Source of the DNA: Clostridiales bacterium
GTDB taxonomy: Bacteria > Bacillota > Clostridia > Oscillospirales > Oscillospiraceae
Assembly (NCBI GenBank): GCA_019418525.1
Contig: DYBS01000012.1
Location: forward strand, 1-6,693
DNA: 6,693 nucleotides
Direction of reading: 5' to 3'
A program made the position numbers and the translations under genes. The notes under the pieces were generated by a model. It had not been told where the DNA came from. It saw nothing but the letters and a program-made list of their open reading frames with translations, and ran no database searches. Of this stretch, positions 1 to 5,132 are shown piece after piece. Within the stretch, counting starts at the first letter, position 1. Each line of letters begins with the position of its first letter.

Positions 1-58
1 CTCCGATGTGGCCGCCGCCTGCCCCCCGTCCCCCGCTTCCTGAATCTTTCCCCGGCCC

Positions 59-128
59 GGCCGGTCCTGTTTCCCACACTCTTTTGTGCAGTTTGTGGTA
101 GAGGCAGGCCGGACTGGGCTCTTTTTTT
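59..128 (+). terminator. Possible weak terminator upstream of the pst promoter
   Basis: A run of seven T (122-128) directly follows a GC-rich segment. Bases 60-66 can pair with 111-117 (one G-T wobble) around a 44-nt loop that itself contains a small CCACA/TGTGG stem (74-78 with 94-98). A local hairpin, 107-110 with 117-120, is only 4 bp. This could end a transcript arriving from the left. The long loop and weak local stem make it uncertain, and the T-run may simply be AT-rich DNA upstream of the promoter. No gene was recognised in 1-144. A frame ending in TGA at 41-43 could be the tail of an upstream gene, but it is too short to judge. Confidence 0.25.
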
Positions 129-144
129 GCACTTGGCCGCCGTG

Positions 145-185
145 CTTTACATATCCTTTACAATTCCCTGCGAGACGACTTTACA
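145..185 (+). promoter_or_regulatory. PHO box: PhoP-binding direct repeats
   Basis: Three identical 7-mers, CTTTACA, lie at 145-151, 156-162 and 179-185. The first two are 11 bp apart start to start. The third is 23 bp further on, about two helical turns, and a degenerate copy (CCTGCGA, 3 of 7 matching) sits at 167-173 in the missing position. Direct TT(A/C/T)ACA-like repeats at about 11-bp spacing are the known binding pattern of PhoP in Bacillus and clostridia. The last repeat ends 10 bp before the -10 box, and there is no TTGACA-like hexamer at the usual -35 position (173-178, AGACGA). That fits an activator-dependent promoter. Binding of PhoP~P is inferred. Confidence 0.8.
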
Positions 186-195
186 AACCATCCGC

Positions 196-201
196 TATAC
201 T
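196..201 (+). promoter_or_regulatory. -10 box of the pst operon promoter
   Basis: TATACT is one base from the sigma-A consensus TATAAT and lies 10 bp after the last PHO repeat. Transcription would start near 207-209, giving a leader of about 65 nt before the pstS ATG. The lack of a good -35 hexamer suggests weak basal activity and dependence on PhoP~P under phosphate limitation. Confidence 0.7.
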
Positions 202-206
202 AGCAA

Positions 207-227
207 CGGTCCTGAGAGAGAGGACCG
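207..227 (+). promoter_or_regulatory. Perfect stem-loop at the 5' end of the pst leader
   Basis: CGGTCCT (207-213) pairs perfectly with AGGACCG (221-227), giving a 7-bp stem closed by the purine loop GAGAGAG. It begins at the predicted transcription start (207-209), so the mRNA would open directly into a hairpin. In Firmicutes, 5'-terminal stem-loops are known to protect messages from 5'-end-dependent RNase attack. That role here is inferred. As DNA it is also an interrupted palindrome and could be a regulator site. No T-run follows, so it is not a terminator. Confidence 0.6.
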
Positions 228-259
228 CTTGAATCCAAATCTTGAATCTACAATGAAAT

Positions 260-263
260 GGAG
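260..263 (+). promoter_or_regulatory. Shine-Dalgarno site deciding the pstS start
   Basis: GGAG at 260-263 lies 10 nt before ATG 274. Three in-frame ATGs occur at 253, 265 and 274. The first two have no usable site: GGAG lies inside the 253 frame and only 1 nt before 265. This favours 274, which also gives the cleanest lipoprotein signal peptide. Confidence 0.6.
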
Positions 264-273
264 AATGAAAACC

Positions 274-1143
274 ATGAAACGCATTTCCACTCTTGTTCTG
301 TCCGGTGTGCTCTGTCTGGGTCTGCTGGCCGGCTGCGGCGGCGGCACCGCCTCCACCCCCTCCACCGCTCCTGACGGCAGCGCTGCTCCCTCTGACAACT
401 CCGCTGCCACCGAGCTCTCCGGCACCGTGGTCACCAACGGCTCCACCTCCATGGAGAGCGTGATGGGCTCTCTGATCGAGGCCTTCCAGAGCAAGGAGCC
501 CGGCGTCCAGGTCCAGTACACCGGCTCCGGTTCCGGCGCCGGCATCACCTCCGCTCAGGACGGCACCGCCGACATCGGTCTGGCCAGCCGTGACCTGAAG
601 GAGGACGAGACCGGCGTGAAGCAGATCACCGTGGCCAAGGACGGCATCGCCATCATCGTCAACCCCGCCAACAACGTGGAGGACCTGAGCGTGGAGCAGA
701 TCGCCAAGATGTTCACCGGCGAGATCACCAACTGGTCTGAGGTGGGCGGCACCGACGGCGCCATCGTCCCCATCGGCCGTGAGGCCGGCTCCGGCACCCG
801 CGACGGCTTCGAGACCATCACCGGCACCACCGATAACTGCAAGTATCAGAACGAGCTGACCTCCACCGGCGAAGTCATCGCCAACGTGGCCTCCAACCCC
901 AACGCCATCGGCTATGCCTCCCTGTCCGCTGTGGATAACACCGTGAAGGCCATCACCGTGGGCGGCGTGGCCCCCACCGAGGAGACCGTTCTGGACGGTA
1001 CCTACGCCATTCAGCGTAACTTTAACTTCATCCTCAGCGACAGCACCGAGCTGTCCGATGCCGCTCAGGCCTTCGTGGACTTCGCCACCTCCGCCGATGC
1101 TTCCGACCTGATCGCCGGCGCCGGCGCCGTGCCTGTGGCCTAA
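274..1143 (+). CDS. pstS: PstS, phosphate-binding lipoprotein of the Pst ABC importer
   Basis: This is the extracellular phosphate receptor of the high-affinity Pst importer. It captures inorganic phosphate and hands it to PstC/PstA. From ATG 274 it has 289 residues, normal for Gram-positive PstS. The N-terminus is a lipoprotein signal: MKR, a hydrophobic stretch, then lipobox LLAGC with the lipidated Cys at 21. A Ser/Thr/Ala/Pro-rich tether (about 22-49) follows. Family phosphate-contact motifs are visible: NGSTSM (55-60), YTGSGSGAGI (82-91), ASRDL (104-108), and REAGSGTRDGFE (169-180) with its GSGTR loop. It is the first gene after the PHO-box promoter and is separated from pstC by a strong hairpin, which probably lets it be made in excess over the membrane subunits (inference). 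In-frame starts at 253, 265 or a TTG at 229 would only lengthen the n-region. Identification is secure. Confidence 0.97.
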   Translation: MKRISTLVLSGVLCLGLLAGCGGGTASTPSTAPDGSAAPSDNSAATELSGTVVTNGSTSMESVMGSLIEAFQSKEPGVQVQYTGSGSGAGITSAQDGTADIGLASRDLKEDETGVKQITVAKDGIAIIVNPANNVEDLSVEQIAKMFTGEITNWSEVGGTDGAIVPIGREAGSGTRDGFETITGTTDNCKYQNELTSTGEVIANVASNPNAIGYASLSAVDNTVKAITVGGVAPTEETVLDGTYAIQRNFNFILSDSTELSDAAQAFVDFATSADASDLIAGAGAVPVA

Positions 1144-1176
1144 AAGATAGGTTCCAATTTCTCTCCTTTGTTCCGT

Positions 1177-1212
1177 CCGAATCGCCCCCTCGCTTCCCGA
1201 GGGGGCCTTCGG
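1177..1212 (+). terminator. Intercistronic stem-loop between pstS and pstC
   Basis: A perfect 9-bp stem pairs 1184-1192 (GCCCCCTCG) with 1198-1206 around a 5-nt loop. It is extended below a small internal loop by five more pairs, CCGAA (1177-1181) with TTCGG (1208-1212). No T-run follows at once. The nearest is T5 at 1225-1229, 12 nt after the stem. It therefore looks less like a full terminator than a partial attenuator, or a 3'-end hairpin that protects a pstS-only message. Such hairpins after the binding-protein gene are common in ABC importer operons and raise the ratio of binding protein to permease. The structure is read from the sequence and the function is inferred. Confidence 0.65.
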
Positions 1213-1232
1213 CATGATACCATATTTTTACG

Positions 1233-1237
1233 AAAGG
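1233..1237 (+). promoter_or_regulatory. Weak, distant Shine-Dalgarno site of pstC
   Basis: AAAGG at 1233-1237 is the only purine-rich match before pstC and lies 13 nt from ATG 1251, further than usual. All other genes in the cluster have better or closer sites. Together with the upstream hairpin, this would keep permease synthesis below that of PstS (inference). Confidence 0.4.
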
Positions 1238-1250
1238 CCGGTCATCTGCC

Positions 1251-2117
1251 ATGAAACAAAAGCTCCGACCGCTGGAACTGTTCATGAACGCGCTGTTCTT
1301 CGCCTGCGGCTTTATTGCGGTCGTCTTCGTCCTGTTCATCAGTATCTACCTGATCATCTCCGGTCTGCCCGCCATCAAGGAGATCGGTCTGGTGGACTTC
1401 CTCTTTGGGACCAAGTGGGCTTCCACCGCGTCGGAACCCTCGTTTGGTATTCTGCCCTTCATCCTCACTTCCATCTACGGCACCGGCGGCGCGATCCTGC
1501 TGGGCGTGCCGGTGGGCTTTATGACGGCGGTATTCCTGGCCAAGGTGGCCTCCCCCAAGCTGGCCGCCGCGGTGCGCACCGCCGTGGACCTGCTGGCCGG
1601 TATCCCCTCGGTGGTGTACGGCCTCATCGGCATGATGGTGCTGGTCCCCGCGGTACGGGAGCTCTTCCACCTGCCCGACGGCGCCAGCCTGTTCTGCGCC
1701 ATCATCGTGCTGGCCATCATGATCCTGCCCTCCATCATCAGCGTGTCCGAGACCGCCCTGAAGGCGGTCCCCAAGGAGTATGAGGAGGCCAGCCTGGCCC
1801 TGGGCGCCACCTACATCGAGACCATCTTCCGGGTCAGCGTCCCTGCCGCCTCCAGCGGCATCGCCGCGTCGGTGGTGCTGGGCATCGGCCGGGCCATCGG
1901 CGAGGCCATGGCGGTCATCATGGTGGCCGGCAACGTGGCCAACATGCCGGGGCTGTTCAAGTCGGTCCGCTTCCTGACCACCGCCGTGGCCAGCGAGATG
2001 TCCTACGCCTCCGGTCTCCAGCGCCAGGCCCTGTTCTCCATCGCCCTGGTGCTCTTCCTGTTCATCATGCTCATCAACGTGGTCCTCAACGCCATCCTCA
2101 AGCGCAAGAAGGGGTGA
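1251..2117 (+). CDS. pstC: PstC, phosphate ABC transporter permease subunit
   Basis: This is one of the two membrane subunits that form the phosphate channel with PstA and are driven by PstB. It has 288 residues with about six predicted membrane segments (roughly 12-36, 68-95, 113-135, 146-165, 203-227, 258-283). Family marks include the extracellular FGTKW (52-56) followed by FGILPFI (65-71), the GIPSVVYG segment (117-124), and the cytoplasmic EAA-type loop. That loop starts at EYEEASLALGA (176-186), continues to a Gly/Ala-rich helix with GIGRAIGEAMAV (211-222), and docks onto PstB. The basic tail KRKKG is cytoplasmic. ATG 1251 gives a typical short cytoplasmic N-terminus. pstA begins 6 nt after the TGA, with its AAGGGG site (2109-2114) inside the end of pstC. 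PstC is told from PstA by the GTKW/FGILPF region and its gene order. Confidence 0.96.
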   Translation: MKQKLRPLELFMNALFFACGFIAVVFVLFISIYLIISGLPAIKEIGLVDFLFGTKWASTASEPSFGILPFILTSIYGTGGAILLGVPVGFMTAVFLAKVASPKLAAAVRTAVDLLAGIPSVVYGLIGMMVLVPAVRELFHLPDGASLFCAIIVLAIMILPSIISVSETALKAVPKEYEEASLALGATYIETIFRVSVPAASSGIAASVVLGIGRAIGEAMAVIMVAGNVANMPGLFKSVRFLTTAVASEMSYASGLQRQALFSIALVLFLFIMLINVVLNAILKRKKG

Positions 2118-2123
2118 TACCAG

Positions 2124-2990
2124 ATGGAAATGAAACCGCTCTCCGGCAGACGCAAAGCCTATGACTACATTCTCCGCTTCCTGCTCTATTTCTGTGCCAT
2201 CCTGACCTGCGCGCTGCTGGTCTTTGTCATCGGGTACATCTTTGTCAAAGGTCTGCCCCACATCACCTGGTCCCTGCTGAGCACCCAGCCCAGCTACATC
2301 AAGGACACCATCGGCATCCTGCCCAACATTCTCAACACCATCTACATCGTGGTGGTGACCCTCATCATCATTCTCCCCCTGGGCGTGGGTGCCGCTATCT
2401 ACCTCACGGAATACGCCAAAAACCGGCGTCTGGTGGCCATGATCGAGTTCGCCACCGAGACCCTCACCGGCATCCCCTCCATCATCTTCGGTCTGGTGGG
2501 CATGCTCTTCTTCTGCCAGTTTTTAGGCCTGAAGGCCTCCCTGCTGGCCGGCGCGCTGACGCTGGTCATCATGACCCTCCCCACCATCGTCCGCACCACT
2601 CAGGAGTCCCTGAAGACCGTCCCCCAGTCCTACCGGGAGGCCGCGCTGGGCCTGGGCGCCGGCAAGTGGCGCATGATCCGCACGGTGGTGCTGCCCTCCT
2701 CCATCGACGGCATCGTCACCGGGTGCATCCTCTCCATCGGACGCATCGTGGGCGAGTCCGCCGCCCTTCTCTTTACGGCGGGCATGGGTATGAGCCTGAA
2801 CAACTTCTTCTCCTCCTTCGATAATTTCATCCACAGTTCCGGCGCTACCCTCACCGTGGCGCTGTATGTGTACGCCAAGGAGCGGGCAGAGTTTGATGTG
2901 GCGTTTGCCATCGCCGCCATCCTGATGCTGCTCACCCTGGTCATCAACCTGGCCGCCAAGCTGGTGGGCAAGCGGCTGAGAAAGAAATAA
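2124..2990 (+). CDS. pstA: PstA, phosphate ABC transporter permease subunit
   Basis: This is the second channel subunit of the phosphate importer, pairing with PstC in the membrane. It has 288 residues with about six hydrophobic helices (roughly 16-41, 67-95, 113-133, 138-155, 195-219, 258-281). Family features are GILPNILNTIYIV (64-76), the YLTEYAK segment (93-99), GIPSIIFGLVGM (116-127), and the EAA loop SYREAALGLGAGKWRMI (169-185). The loop runs on to GRIVGESAALLFTAG (206-220), the PstA counterpart of the GRAIGE segment in PstC. The late YVYAKER (248-254) is also typical of PstA. The C-terminus is basic (KRLRKK). The AAGGGG site 9 nt upstream supports ATG 2124. It is tightly packed between pstC and pstB and probably translationally coupled to both. 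Confidence 0.96.
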   Translation: MEMKPLSGRRKAYDYILRFLLYFCAILTCALLVFVIGYIFVKGLPHITWSLLSTQPSYIKDTIGILPNILNTIYIVVVTLIIILPLGVGAAIYLTEYAKNRRLVAMIEFATETLTGIPSIIFGLVGMLFFCQFLGLKASLLAGALTLVIMTLPTIVRTTQESLKTVPQSYREAALGLGAGKWRMIRTVVLPSSIDGIVTGCILSIGRIVGESAALLFTAGMGMSLNNFFSSFDNFIHSSGATLTVALYVYAKERAEFDVAFAIAAILMLLTLVINLAAKLVGKRLRKK

Positions 2991-2996
2991 AAGGTG
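2991..2996 (+). promoter_or_regulatory. Shine-Dalgarno site deciding the pstB start
   Basis: AAGGTG at 2991-2996 lies directly after the pstA TAA and 9 nt before ATG 3006. An in-frame GTG at 2994 is part of this site and so cannot be the normal start. This sets PstB at 253 residues rather than 257. Confidence 0.75.
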
Positions 2997-3005
2997 ATTT
3001 ACGAT

Positions 3006-3767
3006 ATGAATGAGAAAACCATCGTTAAGGCGGAGAATCTGGACCTCTATTATGGAGAGAACCATGCCCTGAAGTCCATCCAGATGGACATTCCCGAGCG
3101 GTGCATCACCGCCCTGATCGGCCCCTCCGGCTGCGGCAAGTCCACCTTCCTGCGCACCATCAACCGCATGAATGACCTGATCCCCGGCGTGAAGATCACC
3201 GGCGAGCTGTGCTACCGGGATCAGAACATCTACGCCCCCAATGTGGACGTGACGTGGCTCCGGAAGCAGATCGGCATGGTCTTCCAGAAGGCCAATCCCT
3301 TCCCCATGTCCATCTACGACAACATCGCCTACGGCCCCCGCACCCACGGCATCCGCAACAAGAGCCAGCTGGACGACATCGTGGAGGAGTCCCTCCGGGG
3401 CGCCGCCATCTGGGACGAGGTGAAGGACCGCCTCAAGAAGTCCGCTCTGGGCCTGTCCGGCGGCCAGCAGCAGCGCCTGTGCATCGCCCGGGCCCTGGCC
3501 GTCAAGCCCGACGTGCTCCTCATGGACGAGGCCACCTCCGCCCTGGACCCCATCTCCACCTCCAAGATCGAAGAGCTTGCGGTGGAACTGAAAAAGGATT
3601 ACACTATCATCATGGTCACCCACAACATGCAGCAGGCCACCCGTGTGTCCGATAAGTGCGCCTTTTTCCTGCTGGGCGAGCTCATTGAGTTCGGCGACAC
3701 CACCCAGCTCTTCTCCATGCCCAAGGACAAGCGGACTGAGGACTATATCACCGGCCGCTTCGGATAA
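3006..3767 (+). CDS. pstB: PstB, phosphate-importing ABC ATPase
   Basis: This is the cytoplasmic ATPase that dimerises under PstC/PstA and drives phosphate import. From ATG 3006 it has 253 residues, the usual PstB length. All ATPase motifs are intact: Walker A GPSGCGKST (39-47), Q-loop at Q94 in VFQKANPFPMS (92-102), signature LSGGQQQR (150-157), Walker B VLLMDEATSALD (170-181) with catalytic E175, and switch His206 in MVTHNMQQA (203-211). The NPFPMSIYDN stretch after the Q-loop and the TINRMNDL helix after Walker A are PstB hallmarks that separate it from other importer ATPases. The ending, EDYITGRFG, is also the PstB type. It sits 15 nt after pstA and 15 nt before phoU. Nothing suggests truncation or loss of activity. 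Confidence 0.98.
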   Translation: MNEKTIVKAENLDLYYGENHALKSIQMDIPERCITALIGPSGCGKSTFLRTINRMNDLIPGVKITGELCYRDQNIYAPNVDVTWLRKQIGMVFQKANPFPMSIYDNIAYGPRTHGIRNKSQLDDIVEESLRGAAIWDEVKDRLKKSALGLSGGQQQRLCIARALAVKPDVLLMDEATSALDPISTSKIEELAVELKKDYTIIMVTHNMQQATRVSDKCAFFLLGELIEFGDTTQLFSMPKDKRTEDYITGRFG

Positions 3768-3782
3768 CACAAGGAGGCTATT

Positions 3783-4433
3783 ATGAGAAAAACGTTTGAT
3801 TCCGAGCTCCACGAGCTGGGGACCGAGATGATCGATATGGCTGCGGCCGCCGAGGACGCCATCGACCTGGTCACCTCCTCTCTGGAGTCCCCCGACCGCC
3901 GCCAGGCCCACCAGGCCATCGACCTCACCCACACCATGGACCAGATGGAGCGCTCCATCGAGAACCGCTGCCTGCGCCTGCTGCTCCAGCAGCAGCCGGT
4001 GGCCCGGGACCTGCGCACCATCTCCGCGGCCCTGAAGATGGTCACCGACCTCCAGCGCATCGGCGACCAGTGCGCCAACATCGCTGAGATCTCCCTGCTC
4101 CTGGCCCAGAATCAGTCCGGCAGTGACCTGACCCACATCCGCACTATGAGTGAGAAGGCCGCCTATATGGTCAAGCGGGCCATCTTTGCCTATGTCAACC
4201 GGGACCAGTCCGCTGCCGACGAGGTCATCGGTCTGGATGACGAGGTGGACGGCCTGTTCCGCACCGTGAAGGCCGAGCTGGTGGAGCTCATCGTCAACAA
4301 CCGGGAGAGCGCCGACCAGGCTATCGACCTCATCATCATCGCCAAGTACCTGGAGCGCATCGCCGACCACGCGGTCAACATCGCCCAGTGGGCCATCTAC
4401 TGCGTCACCGGCACCCTGGCCATACCCACCTAA
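3783..4433 (+). CDS. phoU: PhoU, phosphate-signalling regulator
   Basis: This cytoplasmic all-helical protein couples the Pst transporter to the PhoR kinase. In known systems it restrains Pho signalling when phosphate is plentiful and limits toxic phosphate uptake. It has 216 residues, a normal length, built of two repeated three-helix bundles. Each repeat carries the family metal-cluster motif: DLQRIGDQCANIAE (89-102) in the first and YLERIADHAVNIAQ (189-202) in the second. The conserved ARDLR (74-78) precedes the first. A strong AAGGAGG (3771-3777), 5 nt upstream, fixes the start. Its place between the transporter and the two-component genes matches its bridging role. Which PstB or PhoR surfaces it touches cannot be read from the sequence. 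Confidence 0.96.
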   Translation: MRKTFDSELHELGTEMIDMAAAAEDAIDLVTSSLESPDRRQAHQAIDLTHTMDQMERSIENRCLRLLLQQQPVARDLRTISAALKMVTDLQRIGDQCANIAEISLLLAQNQSGSDLTHIRTMSEKAAYMVKRAIFAYVNRDQSAADEVIGLDDEVDGLFRTVKAELVELIVNNRESADQAIDLIIIAKYLERIADHAVNIAQWAIYCVTGTLAIPT

Positions 4434-4439
4434 AGGAGG
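4432..4439 (+). promoter_or_regulatory. Strong Shine-Dalgarno site deciding the phoP start
   Basis: AAAGGAGG starts inside the phoU stop codon TAA (4431-4433) and ends 8 nt before ATG 4448. It rules out the longer in-frame GTG start at 4388, which lies inside phoU, lacks such a site and would add 20 residues unlike a receiver domain. Sharing the stop codon suggests coupled translation. Confidence 0.75.
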
Positions 4440-4447
4440 AAGCCCCC

Positions 4448-5116
4448 ATGTCCAATGCCATCGTCATCGTGGAGGATGACAGCAGCATCCGCGAAATGCT
4501 CCGCTACTACTTCCAGTCCACCGGGTATGACGCCCGGGTGTACGAGTCCGCGGAGGACTTTTTCGCCGCCGAAGCCGGGCTCACCCCCCCTGTGATCTAT
4601 CTGCTGGACATCATGCTGCCCGGCATGGACGGGCTGGAGCTCCTGCGCCGCCTGCGCGCCGCCCGGGACACCGCCGAGGTGCCCATCATCATGCTCACCG
4701 CCCGCACCGCCGAGATGGACCGGGTCACGGGCCTGGAAAACGGCGCGGACGACTATGTCGTAAAGCCCTTCGGCCTCATGGAACTGCAGGCCCGCATCAA
4801 GGCCGTCCTTCGCCGCACCCACCGGCGGGAGGATGGACTCCTGCGCTGCGGGGAGCTGGAGATTGACCCCTCCGCCCGCACGGTCCGCCGCGCCGGTGTG
4901 CCGGTGGACCTTACCTATAAGGAATTTGAGCTGCTGCGCCTGCTGGTCTCCCGACGGGGAACGGTGCTCACCCGGGACGAGATCCTCCACACGGTCTGGG
5001 ACTACGACTTCACCGGCGAGACCCGCACCGTGGACATGCACATCAAATCCCTGCGCCAGAAGCTGGGCGACGGGCTGATCTCCACCGTCCGGGGCGTGGG
5101 CTACAAGATCGATTGA
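4448..5116 (+). CDS. phoP: PhoP/PhoB-type response regulator (OmpR family)
   Basis: This is a DNA-binding response regulator, expected to be phosphorylated by the PhoR encoded next and to activate phosphate-starvation genes. It has 222 residues. The receiver domain (about 4-118) has the acidic pocket E9-D10-D11, phospho-acceptor D54 in LLDIMLPGMDG (52-62), T84 in IMLTAR, and K106 in VVKPFG. After an Arg-rich linker, the OmpR-type winged helix (about 128-222) contains LTYKEFELL (155-163), the recognition-helix region TRTVDMHIKSLRQKLG (192-207), and the wing end TVRGVGYKID. The name PhoP (as in Bacillus and Clostridium; PhoB in proteobacteria) rests on its position after pstSCAB-phoU and before a PhoR-like kinase. 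Receiver-winged-helix regulators are otherwise hard to tell apart. The PHO box upstream of pstS is its likely target, so it probably controls its own operon. Confidence 0.92.
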   Translation: MSNAIVIVEDDSSIREMLRYYFQSTGYDARVYESAEDFFAAEAGLTPPVIYLLDIMLPGMDGLELLRRLRAARDTAEVPIIMLTARTAEMDRVTGLENGADDYVVKPFGLMELQARIKAVLRRTHRREDGLLRCGELEIDPSARTVRRAGVPVDLTYKEFELLRLLVSRRGTVLTRDEILHTVWDYDFTGETRTVDMHIKSLRQKLGDGLISTVRGVGYKID

Positions 5117-5132
5117 GGAGCGTAACCGTTGT

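Noticed and set aside
1..43. Possible C-terminal tail of an upstream gene ending in TGA at 41-43
   Set aside because: Only 13 codons with no recognisable motif. In GC-rich sequence such an open stretch is expected by chance.
181..1215. 344-codon minus-strand frame opposite pstS
   Set aside because: Low-complexity Gly/Ala/Val/His composition from antisense reading of GC-rich codons. It would also cover the pst promoter.
1242..2261. 339-codon minus-strand frame opposite pstC
   Set aside because: Shadow of pstC and the pstA start. It is very rich in H, D, G and Q with no domain or membrane pattern.
2768..2774. CTTTACG inside pstA, resembling a PHO repeat
   Set aside because: It is a single imperfect copy inside a conserved coding region, with no partner 11 bp away and no -10 box.
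2523..4370. 615-codon open frame on the minus strand, opposite pstA, pstB and phoU
   Set aside because: It is antisense to three well-identified genes. Its G-, D-, H-, L- and V-rich make-up is what GC-rich third positions give when read backwards, and it shows no recognisable domain.
4388..4447. N-terminal extension of the response regulator from a GTG inside phoU
   Set aside because: The added residues do not resemble a receiver domain, and a strong AAAGGAGG sits 8 nt before ATG 4448.
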